Origin: Bacteroidaceae bacterium
GTDB taxonomy: Bacteria; Bacteroidota; Bacteroidia; Bacteroidales; Bacteroidaceae
Direction: 5' to 3'
Assembly (NCBI GenBank): GCA_017534705.1
Contig: JAFXVU010000044.1
Coordinates: forward strand, 1-33,375
DNA: 33,375 nt
Shown: piece after piece, positions 18,548 to 28,014 of the stretch
Layout of the letters: every line of letters starts with the position of its first letter
Numbering within the stretch: position 1 is the stretch's first letter
Made by a program: the position numbers and the translations under genes
Notes under the pieces: model-generated
The model's input: only the letters and a program-made list of their open reading frames with translations
The model's database searches: none
What the model was told of the DNA's origin: nothing

Positions 18548-18613
18548 GATAGGAGTCGGGTAACAATATACCCCCGATGTCCAGTACAGCAGCCAAAGCC
18601 AACAATAATTTCT

Positions 18614-19543
18614 TCAGTTACCGCATAGTCCTTTCCTTTTGATGTTTATCCAGCGGTCTGTATTCTTCAGAATCTCTGCGTCGTCACCAACAAAGGCTTT
18701 ACCGGCTACACTGTCGCCTTTCAGGAAATAAGAGAACCATGCCGTCATGTAGGCATCACCCTCTCCTCCCATCTCCTCATGGTCTTTGCTGGTGTGGCGT
18801 GCAGCCAGCACGGGGAACTTTCCTGTTGTTTCATCGAAGTTCGCCTGAAAAGCCTCTTCGGGACTGATAATCTTTGAATCCCAGTTTCCTGTTCCTGCCA
18901 GCATCAGCAGCGGGGCTGTAATCTTGGCAAAGTCTGTTGTTCCCCACTTGAAGTTGATGCCAATTTGTTTCTGTGGACAGCTGCACAGATAGACTGCCTT
19001 GTAAAGGTGGCTGTTAGGGTATGCTGTTGCCGCCATAACCGTACCGTATGCACCTTGAGAGTAACCGGCAATAGCTATCTTTGTCGTATCAATCTTGCCA
19101 TAGAACTGATTGTCATGCCGTGTAACCAAACCAAGGAATTCATCTAACGTCTGTGAAATAGATAAACCAGAACCTGTCTGCTTATCCATATTCCCAATCA
19201 CGACATATCCCCAAGAAGCCAAATGTTCCATTGCCTCTATCAGGTCATAAGCAGTCGTGTTCGACGCATTACCGATGTTGACAAGAGGAAACAGGTGGTC
19301 GGACTGAAGCATAGACTGAGGATAGATTGCAACAATCTTTCCTATTGTTGGGTTATCGCTGTTGAATTCAACCTTAGCGACCTGTTCACTGCCCGTTTTC
19401 TTATATTTGCTTTCAATAGGCATTATCGTATTAACTTCACCTTTATAGAATCCGCTTTTATTCGTGTCCTGGCAGTTGACACTGCTAACCGATAAAGTCA
19501 AAATAAACATATAGAGAACTATATTCTTTGACAATTGTTTCAT
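18614..19543 (-). CDS. Secreted alpha/beta-hydrolase (dienelactone/chlorophyllase-like)
   Basis: A 309-residue protein with an N-terminal signal (about 1-24). A Cys24 in SSVNCQD could be a lipid-anchored cysteine, although the lipobox is poor. The fold is an alpha/beta-hydrolase: GYSQGAYG at 160-167 gives nucleophile Ser162, GTGNWD gives a candidate acid Asp222, and His250 or His255 (RHTSKDHEE) completes the triad. The Gly-Tyr-Ser-Gln-Gly elbow and the overall layout resemble chlorophyllase/cutinase-like esterases. The substrate is unknown; an ester on a plant polysaccharide is plausible given the neighbouring CE1-like esterase, which lies 75 bases upstream on the same strand and is probably in the same transcript. 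Confidence 0.75.
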   Translation of the reverse strand: MKQLSKNIVLYMFILTLSVSSVNCQDTNKSGFYKGEVNTIMPIESKYKKTGSEQVAKVEFNSDNPTIGKIVAIYPQSMLQSDHLFPLVNIGNASNTTAYDLIEAMEHLASWGYVVIGNMDKQTGSGLSISQTLDEFLGLVTRHDNQFYGKIDTTKIAIAGYSQGAYGTVMAATAYPNSHLYKAVYLCSCPQKQIGINFKWGTTDFAKITAPLLMLAGTGNWDSKIISPEEAFQANFDETTGKFPVLAARHTSKDHEEMGGEGDAYMTAWFSYFLKGDSVAGKAFVGDDAEILKNTDRWINIKRKGLCGN

Positions 19544-19618
19544 TTTCTTTAGTTGTTTAATACGTTATTGACGGGGACGTGTTTGAATCAAGTAGATAAC
19601 TTACTTCCAGAAATTGAA

Positions 19619-20776
<1,158 letters not shown>

Positions 20777-20784
20777 TCATTTAA

Positions 20785-20832
20785 TTGTTGTACCTTTACC
20801 TTTTATACATTAACGTCGCAAAGGTACAACAA
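20785..20832. promoter_or_regulatory. 13-bp inverted repeat overlapping the esterase promoter
   Basis: TTGTTGTACCTTT (20785-20797) and its exact complement AAAGGTACAACAA (20820-20832) are separated by 22 bases. One arm covers most of the -7 box and the other lies in the leader. The likely start site lies between them, so the esterase transcript cannot fold the two arms together. This favours a DNA operator, perhaps for the adjacent TetR-type protein. In a read-through transcript from that gene it could form a hairpin. Confidence 0.55.
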
Positions 20833-20850
20833 ACTTTCAGCGATGCCAAA
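20819..20850 (-). promoter_or_regulatory. Promoter of the two-esterase operon
   Basis: On the minus strand, TTTG (complement of 20847-20850), a 20-base spacer and TACCTTTG (complement of 20819-20826) match the consensus. The leader is about 48 bases. Confidence 0.7.
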
Positions 20851-20889
20851 CGCTGCAGGTGGAATGCGACAAATTGAGGTAAAAGTCGC

Positions 20890-21402
20890 CTACGAGAATG
20901 CCTCGCGGATGATGTCCGCCATCTCGGCTGGGCTTTCCTTGAAGTCGCGGACAATCCACTCCTGCAAGATGCCGAAGAGTGAGTAGGCGAAAATAGAGGC
21001 TTTGTACGCCTCGCGCGGTTCTTCACGATGATGAGCATAGAGGATGGCGGTAAACGAGTTGCAGATATCGCCCATCAAACCACGGCGATAGAGCAGGCGT
21101 GTCGTGTCGCGAATCTCGTAGTTGTATTGGAAGAAAGCATCAGCGTTGTCGAGCGTGAACTCGTCGCGTACAGCCACTCCGTGCGCCTCGGCCCACACTT
21201 GCCACAGCCGTATCATCTTGTACGTCACCGACTCATGCTTCGAACGGAAAGCACGGAACCACGAAGAACGGTGATACCCGCTGACATCACAAATCTGCTT
21301 CACCTGAATCTCATTTAGCGGATATTGCTCCAGCAACCGTATGACCGCATCAGCCAAACAGTCCTTCAAGAACTCTGACGGTATATTCTTCTCACTCTTC
21401 AT
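20890..21402 (-). CDS. TetR/AcrR-type transcriptional regulator
   Basis: A 170-residue DNA-binding protein. Residues about 8-52 are a TetR-like helix-turn-helix domain: LADAVIRLLEQYPLNEI, VKQICDVSGYHRSSWFRAF, with the Tyr-His-Arg-Ser-Ser-Trp-Phe segment as recognition helix. The rest is helical and would form the ligand and dimer domain. The frame is open upstream to an ATG at 21486, but the consensus promoter on this strand lies at 21423-21452, so the start at 21402 (MKSEKNIPSEF) is preferred; transcription would start near 21416. It lies upstream of the two esterase genes on the same strand, separated by 125 bases that carry the inverted repeat and a separate promoter. It is probably their local regulator. 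The inducer is unknown. Confidence 0.82.
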   Translation of the reverse strand: MKSEKNIPSEFLKDCLADAVIRLLEQYPLNEIQVKQICDVSGYHRSSWFRAFRSKHESVTYKMIRLWQVWAEAHGVAVRDEFTLDNADAFFQYNYEIRDTTRLLYRRGLMGDICNSFTAILYAHHREEPREAYKASIFAYSLFGILQEWIVRDFKESPAEMADIIREAFS

Positions 21403-21422
21403 TCTCTTCAATCTTATTACGG

Positions 21423-21452
21423 CAAAGATACTACATTTCTTGAACAGCCAAG
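21423..21452 (-). promoter_or_regulatory. Promoter of the TetR-type gene
   Basis: On the minus strand, CTTG (complement of 21449-21452) is followed after 18 bases by TATCTTTG (complement of 21423-21430). The bases just upstream of the -7 box resemble the esterase promoter: CAAAGATACTACA here and CAAAGGTACAACA there, on the plus strand. This hints at a shared operator half-site. The 387 bases between the TetR and hflX starts otherwise hold the hflX promoter and an unexplained open frame ending at 21612. Confidence 0.6.
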
Positions 21453-21673
21453 CGTTGCGGGCGATAAAAGTTCCGAAAAAGGGCATTCAGGCAAGACAAG
21501 CGACAAGAAACACCGCTTCCGACCTCAGATTGTCAGCAAGTATGTGAAGGTTGTCAACCTGATGAAACAGAAGAAGAATGTCTTAGGGTTGGCCAATTCG
21601 GCCTCCATGTAACGGCTTTTAATGTCGGGATTCTTCATCAATTAAATATATAACAGAGAAATAGGCCAGAGTT

Positions 21674-21705
21674 TTTGTAGGTTCACTTATTTTTATGTAC
21701 TTTTG
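21674..21705 (+). promoter_or_regulatory. Promoter of the hflX operon
   Basis: TTTG (21674-21677), a 20-base spacer and TACTTTTG (21698-21705) match the consensus. The leader to the ATG at 21790 is about 78 bases. Confidence 0.72.
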
Positions 21706-21789
21706 CACAAATAACTGGTTGATACCGACATGTAAAAAAGGGGCCATGAATGAGTAGTGCCTCTTGATGTTTTCTTCAAAACTAAATCA

Positions 21790-23040
21790 ATGAAAGAATT
21801 TGTAATTACAGAGGCGAAGGTGGAAACCGCAGTGATTGTAGGACTCATCACGCCCAAACAAGACGAACGCAAGACCAAGGAATACCTCGACGAGCTCGAG
21901 TTCCTTGCCGAAACTGCAGGTGCCAAGGTGGTGAAGCGATTCACCCAGAGAGTGAATGGTCCCAGCAGTGTGACATACGTGGGTTCAGGCAAACTGGCAG
22001 AAATCAAGGATTTCATCAAAAGCGAGGAAGACAACGAGCGCGAGGTGGGTATGGTCATCTTCGACGACGAACTCAATATCAAGCAACTGCGCAACATAGA
22101 AAAAGAGCTGCAGGTGAAAATCCTTGACCGTACGTCGCTTATCCTCGATATCTTCGCCATGAGGGCACAGACAGTCACCGCCAAGACACAGGTGGAACTG
22201 GCCCAGTACAAATACATGCTGCCACGCTTGCAGCGTCTTTGGACCCACTTGGAGCGCCAACGAGGCGGTAGTGGCGGCAGCGTAGGACTGAGAGGTCCAG
22301 GTGAGACCCAGCTTGAAATGGACCGCCGTATCATCCTCAGCCGCATGTCGTTGCTCAAACAGCGTCTCAAGGAAATCGACACTCAGAAAGTGACCCAGCG
22401 CAAGAACCGCGGACGACTCATCAGGGTGGCCCTTGTGGGTTATACCAATGTCGGTAAATCCACCATTATGAACCTGATTGCCAAGAGCGAGGTATTTGCG
22501 GAGAACAAACTCTTCGCCACCCTCGACACCACCGTGCGCAAAGTCATCATCGGCAACCTGCCCTTCCTGCTGGGCGACACGGTTGGATTCATCCGCAAAC
22601 TGCCGACCGACCTCGTTGATTCATTCAAGAGCACCCTTGACGAGGTACGAGAAGCAGACCTTCTGCTCCATGTGGTCGACATCTCACATCCCGACTTTGA
22701 GGAGCAGATATCCGTGGTCGATAAGACGCTGGCCGACATTGATGCCTCGAACAAACCCACCATTCTCGTATTCAACAAAATCGACGCTTACACATGGGTG
22801 GAGAAAGAGGCCGACGACCTCACACCCGCTACGAAGGAAAACATCTCGCTCGATGAGTTGATGCAGACATGGATGGCGAAGATGCACGACAACTGCTTCT
22901 TCATCTCCGCCAAAGAACAGACCAATATGCAGGGCTTCAAGGACATGCTTTACAAGAAAGTGAAGGAGCTTCACGTCCAGAAGTATCCCTACAACGACTT
23001 CCTTTTCCAGAACTACAACGAAGAGGGAGAAGAAATTTAA
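21790..23040 (+). CDS. hflX: Ribosome-associated GTPase HflX
   Basis: A 416-residue GTPase. The N-terminal HflX domain (about 1-200) includes YVGSGKLAEI (63-72) and the signature GPGETQLE (169-176). The G domain has G1 GYTNVGKST (217-225), a G2 region TLDTT (244-248), G3 DTVGF (263-267), G4 NKID (329-332) and G5 SAK (373-375). HflX binds the 50S subunit and splits or rescues stalled 70S ribosomes under stress. An in-frame GTG at 21757 is rejected because homologues begin close to the KEFVITEAK segment and the ATG at 21790 fits. No terminator separates it from the next gene, so it probably leads an operon with the DUF4954 and M16 genes. Confidence 0.96.
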   Translation: MKEFVITEAKVETAVIVGLITPKQDERKTKEYLDELEFLAETAGAKVVKRFTQRVNGPSSVTYVGSGKLAEIKDFIKSEEDNEREVGMVIFDDELNIKQLRNIEKELQVKILDRTSLILDIFAMRAQTVTAKTQVELAQYKYMLPRLQRLWTHLERQRGGSGGSVGLRGPGETQLEMDRRIILSRMSLLKQRLKEIDTQKVTQRKNRGRLIRVALVGYTNVGKSTIMNLIAKSEVFAENKLFATLDTTVRKVIIGNLPFLLGDTVGFIRKLPTDLVDSFKSTLDEVREADLLLHVVDISHPDFEEQISVVDKTLADIDASNKPTILVFNKIDAYTWVEKEADDLTPATKENISLDELMQTWMAKMHDNCFFISAKEQTNMQGFKDMLYKKVKELHVQKYPYNDFLFQNYNEEGEEI

Positions 23041-23076
23041 CTTCCGCTTTAACTTCCCTCTAACCCAACTATTGTC

Positions 23077-23124
23077 CCCTTTAACTCCCCCTTTAACTCC
23101 CATTTTAAATTCCCCTTTAACTCC
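23077..23124 (+). repeat. Pyrimidine-rich 12-bp tandem repeat before the DUF4954 gene
   Basis: Four consecutive 12-base units: CCCTTTAACTCC at 23077, 23089 and 23113 are identical, and the unit at 23101 (CATTTTAAATTC) matches at 8 of 12 positions. A related copy, GCTTTAACTTCC, lies at 23046-23057. The array fills most of the space between hflX and the next start at 23136, leaving no room for a purine-rich ribosome site. Confidence 0.85.
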
Positions 23125-23135
23125 CCTTTTATATT

Positions 23136-24917
23136 ATGCGCCTGCTTGAAGATGAAGAAATCACCTTGCTTGAAGAACAAGGATGCACAGCCGAGAATTG
23201 GCTGGCAGTCATGGTTTCGGATGAATTCCGTCCCGACGCAGTGCACAATGTCAGTTTTTATGGCTCGGTCGAGCTGGGCGCTTTCTACGACAGCATAGAG
23301 GTAGAGGAAGGCTTTTGGAAACGCTCTGGCATACGTAATGCCACCCTCCGCAATGTCTCGATTGGCGACAACTGCTTGATAGAGAACGTCTCCGGCCACA
23401 TCTCCGGTTACGACATCGGCCCAGGTTGTTACATTTCCAATGTCGGCACCCTCTCAGCTTTGGCCACCGACTTCGGCAATGGCATCGAACTGTCCGTGTT
23501 GAGCGAGGGCGGCGAACCTAACGTGGTACTGACCGACCAACTTACCGCACAACTCGCTTGCCTGATGATTCAGAGCAACTCCGTCTTCAGGATGGTGAAG
23601 AAAACATGCGCCATGAACGCCGATTCCTACGAAAGAGGTGTCATCGGCGAACACGTGAGAATCACTTACACCCGTGAAATCAGCAATTCACGCGTGGGCG
23701 ACTTCTGCGAAGTGCAAGGCGCGAGCCGCATCAGCAATACCTCACTCCTGAGTTGCGATGAGGCCCCCACATTCATTGGCAGTGATGTGATTATCGAGAA
23801 CACCATCGTCGCTCAAGGAGCCTCTGTGGTTGATGGCGCTAAGGTTGACAGTTGTTTTGTCGGTGAGAATGCGCATATCGGCAAAGGATTCACCGCCACT
23901 TCGTCGCTGTTTTTCGCCAACTGTGTGATGGAGAATGGAGAAGCCAACGCTTCTTTCCTCGGTCCTTTCTGCACCGCCCGTCACAAGTCCACGTTCCTGG
24001 TGGGAGGATTGTTCCTATTTTATGATGCCGCCGCTGGTGTGAACCAGAGCAACCACCTTTACAAGACGGGACCTCTGCATTGGGGAAGATTCGACCGGGG
24101 CGCAAAAACCACTGTGAACAGCCATATCGACTGGCCCACCCATATCGGCGCTTTCTCACTGCTCAAAGGAAACCTCACATCCCACCCCGACCTCAGTTCG
24201 CTGCCTTTCTCAGTCATCACTGTGACAGAAGGAAAGACATACATCGAGCCAGGGCGCAACTTCTGTTCGGTTGGTGTTTGGCGAGATGTGGAGAAATGGA
24301 AGAAACGTGACCTCCGGCCACTTGGCAACCGGCACGACTACATCAACACCGATTTTCCCAACCCATACTTGGTACAGCAAGTGATGGAAGCGCGCGACAT
24401 CCTTCGCCGACTGGTGGCTGAACAGGGTGAGAATGTCGAGGAATATACCTACGGCAAATGCTTCATCCGCAGAGAGGATTTGGTGCGCGCCAACCGTTTC
24501 TATGACATGGCGATGAAAGTGTTCATCGGCAATGTCATCCGTGATGGACACATGAGTTCTCCTTACGACACTGGCGCCGACCAATGGATAGACTTGGCCG
24601 GGCAAGTCGTTCCCCGCAAAGAAATCATGCGTTTGCTCACCGATGTCGATGACGGAGTGGTGAACACCATAGAGGCGCTGACAGAATGCCTCCGCCGTAT
24701 CAAGAACGACTATCCCGGCAACAGCGCTGGATATGCCCATACCGTCATCCAAAGAGAGGAAGGGAAGATGTTCTACGATGAAAGGAAATGGGCCGATGTC
24801 GCCGATGAGGCCAGAACGCTGTGGGTCAAGACTGTCCGTCAGGACGCAGAAAAAGAATACACCTTGGGGGATATCCCTGAAATGGTTTTCAGAAAATTCT
24901 TGGATACAATACAATAA
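23136..24917 (+). CDS. DUF4954 family protein, left-handed beta-helix
   Basis: A 593-residue cytoplasmic protein. From about residue 60 to 330 it shows hexapeptide-like turns (RNATLRNVSIGDNCLIENVSG, ISNSRVGDFCEV, IIENTIVAQGASVVDGAKVDS, each read in pieces), the pattern of a left-handed beta-helix as in sugar nucleotidyl- and acyltransferases. The opening MRLLEDEEITLLEEQGC and the later HKSTFLVGGLFLFYDAAAG and NQSNHLYKTGPLHWGRFDRG are characteristic of DUF4954. The C-terminal 200 residues are helical. No function is established for the family; an acyltransferase or nucleotidyl-sugar role is only suggested by the fold. It lies between hflX and an M16 peptidase gene that starts 5 bases after its stop. 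Confidence 0.87.
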   Translation: MRLLEDEEITLLEEQGCTAENWLAVMVSDEFRPDAVHNVSFYGSVELGAFYDSIEVEEGFWKRSGIRNATLRNVSIGDNCLIENVSGHISGYDIGPGCYISNVGTLSALATDFGNGIELSVLSEGGEPNVVLTDQLTAQLACLMIQSNSVFRMVKKTCAMNADSYERGVIGEHVRITYTREISNSRVGDFCEVQGASRISNTSLLSCDEAPTFIGSDVIIENTIVAQGASVVDGAKVDSCFVGENAHIGKGFTATSSLFFANCVMENGEANASFLGPFCTARHKSTFLVGGLFLFYDAAAGVNQSNHLYKTGPLHWGRFDRGAKTTVNSHIDWPTHIGAFSLLKGNLTSHPDLSSLPFSVITVTEGKTYIEPGRNFCSVGVWRDVEKWKKRDLRPLGNRHDYINTDFPNPYLVQQVMEARDILRRLVAEQGENVEEYTYGKCFIRREDLVRANRFYDMAMKVFIGNVIRDGHMSSPYDTGADQWIDLAGQVVPRKEIMRLLTDVDDGVVNTIEALTECLRRIKNDYPGNSAGYAHTVIQREEGKMFYDERKWADVADEARTLWVKTVRQDAEKEYTLGDIPEMVFRKFLDTIQ

Positions 24918-24922
24918 AGAAA

Positions 24923-27832
24923 ATGAGAACAATGAAATTTATCTTGTCGCTTGTCATGGCAGTAATGACCTGCGTCAACACCGTAGCTCAGAAAAGTTAC
25001 AACTACGAGACAGTGGAGAACGACCCTATGGCGGCACGTATCTACACCCTCGACAACGGTCTGAAGGTCTATCTGTCCGTCAACAAAGAGAAACCTCGCA
25101 TCCAGACTTTCATCGCTGTGCGCACTGGCTCGAAAAACGACCCAGCTGAGACAACTGGCCTGGCCCACTATCTGGAACACCTGATGTTCAAAGGCACCAA
25201 GCAGTTCGGCACCAACAACCCCGAAGCAGAAGCTCCATTGCTCAAGCAAATCACTGACCTTTACGAGGAATACAGGAAAATCACTGACCCTCAGGCACGC
25301 AAGGCCAAATATCATGAGATTGACAGTATCAGCCAACTGGCAGCACAGTATTTCATCCCCAACGAATACGACAAACTGATGGCGACCATTGGCGCTGAGG
25401 GTACAAATGCTTACACCAGCCTGGACGTGACTTGCTACACGGAGGACATCCCCAGCAATGAGGTGGAGAACTGGGCGAAAATACAGGCCGACCGTTTTCA
25501 GAACATGGTCATCCGCGGTTTCCACACCGAACTCGAGGCAGTCTATGAGGAATACAACATCGGCCTGAGCCAAGACCAGAACAAGCTCTTCGAGGCTCTG
25601 TGCGCCAAACTCTTCCCGACCCACCCCTACGGCACACAGACCACCATTGGCACACAGGAACACCTGAAGAACCCGTCTATTGTCAACATCACGAACTACT
25701 TCAACCACTGGTATGTGCCCAACAACGTGGCGGTCTGCATGGCTGGCGATTTCGACCCCGACCAGACCATCGCCATCATCGACAAATATTTCGGCATGTG
25801 GAAACCAGGGGCAGATGTGAGGCAACCTGTTTTCCCATCCCTGAAGCCCATCACCACACCACAAGACACGACAGTGGTGGGTCCGGAAGCGGAAACACTT
25901 TGGCTCGGATGGCGTTTCGACAAGGCTGCATCCCTTCAATGCGACACGCTTGAACTCATTGGCGAACTGCTCAACAACGGCAAGGCCGGTCTTATAGACA
26001 TCGACATCAACCAGAATATGACCATGCTCTCCGCTTTCGGTGTTTTAGAAGGGCTTTCCGACTACTCGATATTCCTTCTCGCTGGAACTCCGAAGGAGGG
26101 ACAAACCCTCGAAGAGGTACGTCGTCTCCTTCTTGATGAAATCGCCAAACTCAAGAAAGGCGACTTCTCCGACGCTTTGCTTCCAGCCATTGTCAACAAC
26201 ATGAAGTTGCAGTATTACCGTTCGCTGGAACAGAACAGAAGCCGCGCCGACAAATTCGTTGATGCGTTTATCAATGGCATCCCCTGGGAGCAAGAAGTGA
26301 ATAAAATCAACCGTATTGCCGCTATCAACAAACAGGATGTGGTGGATTTCGCCAACCGCTATTTCAACGACAACTACGTGGCTGTCAACAAGCGCCAGGG
26401 AGTGGATGAGTCGCAGAAGAAAATCGACAAGCCCGCCATTACCCCTATTGCCGCCAACCGCGACCAGATAAGTCCATTTGTCAGTGACATCCAGAATGCC
26501 TATGTCGCACCCATCCAACCTAGGTTCCTCGACTTCAAGAAAGACCTCTCCATCACCCAGACCAAGCGCAAATTGCCTGTACTCTACATTCAGAACAAGG
26601 AGAACGACCTCTTCAACCTTGCTTTCCACTACCAGTTCGGCACAGAGAGCGACAAACGTTATGAAGTGGCTGCCGACTACATCGACTATCTGGGTACCGA
26701 TAAATTATCAGCCGCACAAATCAAGGAGAAATTCTATCAGTTGGCTTGCAACTACTCAATCCGAGTGGGAGGCAACAGTATTGTTGTCACACTCAGCGGA
26801 CTGAACGAGAACTTGCCCCAAGCACTCGCATTACTGGAGAACTACATCAAGAACGCCAAGGTTGACAAGGAGGCCTACAACAGTTACGTCGACCTTGTCC
26901 TCAAGGCTCGTTCAGATGCCAAGAGCAACCAAAGAGGCAATTTCAGCGTGCTGACAGCATACGGCATGTATGGCGCCTACAACAGCCAGCGCAACATCAT
27001 GAGCGAGTCGGAACTGAAAACCGACCCACAGCAATTTGTTGATTTGCTCAAGAATCTTCTAGCATATGACCACACCTGCCTTTACTATGGACCTTATACC
27101 GAAAAACAACTTTTCGCTGTGGTCAGCAAGTATCACAAGACAGCCAAGAAACTGCTGCCAGTGCCGGAGGGCAAGGAATATCAAGAGCAGACAGCAACCG
27201 CCAATGAGATTCTGCTTGCCCCATACGACGCCAAGAATATCTACATGATCATGTACCACAATCAAAACCAGCCCTGGAACCAAGATAATCTTGCAGTGAA
27301 AGAGGTCTTCAATGAATATTACGGTGGTGGCATGAACGGTGTGGTCTTCCAAGAACTTCGCGAAGCACGTGGCTTGGCATATAGCGCCTCCGCTCTCTAT
27401 AACGACCCCGTGCGCAAGAACCATCCCGAATACTACTACACCTACATCATCACCCAGAACGACAAGATGATGGATTGTGTGAACCAGTTCCATAGCATTC
27501 TCAACCACATGCCGGAAAGCCAGGCTGCATTCAATGTGGCTAAAGACGCCGTCACCAAACGACTGGCCTCACAACGCATCACCAAGTTCTCGATTCTCTA
27601 TGCTTATCTGAATGCCAAACTCAAGGGCATCGACTTCGATATCAATGAGAAAATCTACCAGCAGCTGCCAGGTGTCACATTGCAGAGCATAGTGGATTTC
27701 GAACATCAGATGATGGCCGACAAGCCTTACCGTTACCTCATCCTCGGCAACGAGAGTGAACTCGACATGCAAAGCCTGGAAAAGATAGGTCCTGTCAAGA
27801 AACTGAGCACAGAGGAGATTTTCGGTTATTGA
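24923..27832 (+). CDS. M16 family zinc metallopeptidase, secreted
   Basis: A 969-residue pitrilysin/insulinase-type peptidase with a signal peptide ending near VAQ at residue 23. The inverted zinc motif is HYLEH (His82, Glu85, His86), with the third ligand expected among the glutamates of TELEAVYEE (202-210). The segment between them is longer than usual, with a charged helical insertion at about 100-155. The second M16 half begins near residue 540 and contains RGLAYSASALYNDP near 815-828, typical of the non-catalytic partner domain. The enzyme probably degrades peptides in the periplasm. ATG codons at 24923 and 24932 are both possible starts. The 5-base gap from the DUF4954 stop points to co-transcription. 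Confidence 0.92.
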   Translation: MRTMKFILSLVMAVMTCVNTVAQKSYNYETVENDPMAARIYTLDNGLKVYLSVNKEKPRIQTFIAVRTGSKNDPAETTGLAHYLEHLMFKGTKQFGTNNPEAEAPLLKQITDLYEEYRKITDPQARKAKYHEIDSISQLAAQYFIPNEYDKLMATIGAEGTNAYTSLDVTCYTEDIPSNEVENWAKIQADRFQNMVIRGFHTELEAVYEEYNIGLSQDQNKLFEALCAKLFPTHPYGTQTTIGTQEHLKNPSIVNITNYFNHWYVPNNVAVCMAGDFDPDQTIAIIDKYFGMWKPGADVRQPVFPSLKPITTPQDTTVVGPEAETLWLGWRFDKAASLQCDTLELIGELLNNGKAGLIDIDINQNMTMLSAFGVLEGLSDYSIFLLAGTPKEGQTLEEVRRLLLDEIAKLKKGDFSDALLPAIVNNMKLQYYRSLEQNRSRADKFVDAFINGIPWEQEVNKINRIAAINKQDVVDFANRYFNDNYVAVNKRQGVDESQKKIDKPAITPIAANRDQISPFVSDIQNAYVAPIQPRFLDFKKDLSITQTKRKLPVLYIQNKENDLFNLAFHYQFGTESDKRYEVAADYIDYLGTDKLSAAQIKEKFYQLACNYSIRVGGNSIVVTLSGLNENLPQALALLENYIKNAKVDKEAYNSYVDLVLKARSDAKSNQRGNFSVLTAYGMYGAYNSQRNIMSESELKTDPQQFVDLLKNLLAYDHTCLYYGPYTEKQLFAVVSKYHKTAKKLLPVPEGKEYQEQTATANEILLAPYDAKNIYMIMYHNQNQPWNQDNLAVKEVFNEYYGGGMNGVVFQELREARGLAYSASALYNDPVRKNHPEYYYTYIITQNDKMMDCVNQFHSILNHMPESQAAFNVAKDAVTKRLASQRITKFSILYAYLNAKLKGIDFDINEKIYQQLPGVTLQSIVDFEHQMMADKPYRYLILGNESELDMQSLEKIGPVKKLSTEEIFGY

Positions 27833-27840
27833 TACATCGG

Positions 27841-27864
27841 CAACAGGCGAAGATGTTGTTTTTA
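27841..27864 (+). terminator. Weak hairpin with T-run after the M16 gene
   Basis: CAACA (27841-27845) can pair with TGTTG (27854-27858), followed by TTTTT. The stem has only five pairs, so this is a tentative terminator. Confidence 0.35.
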
Positions 27865-27911
27865 TGCAACATTTTCGCACTGTTTCTTGTCTGAACTTGT
27901 GATTTTTTATA

Positions 27912-27919
27912 TATATTTG
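27912..27919 (+). promoter_or_regulatory. -7 box of the fumarase promoter
   Basis: TATATTTG is a perfect -7 box in an A/T-rich stretch. The best -33 candidate, CTTG at 27886-27889, sits 22 bases away, slightly long. The leader to the ATG at 28015 is about 90 bases. Confidence 0.55.
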
Positions 27920-28014
27920 CAGTTGTCAATCGGGTATGCAGGCATCCAGCCTGCGACATCACGCTTTCAACTATCAAATGGATTCTAAAACTACTAACGA
28001 TAAAAACAGACATT

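Noticed and set aside
18541..18613. Possible small gene between the GH95 terminator and the esterase gene
   Set aside because: The interval is short and has no start with a convincing frame or promoter.
20785..20832. Invertible promoter flanked by inverted repeats
   Set aside because: Arms of 13 bp do fit such switches, but the -7 box is inside one arm and flipping the 22-bp centre would not reverse the promoter. No recombinase is nearby.
21403..21486. 28-residue N-terminal extension of the TetR-type regulator
   Set aside because: A consensus promoter on the same strand (21423-21452) lies inside it, so transcription begins after the ATG at 21486.
24839..25939. Open frame of 366 codons on the minus strand
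   Set aside because: It is antisense to the end of the DUF4954 gene and the start of the M16 gene, both clearly real. The product shows no recognisable motif.
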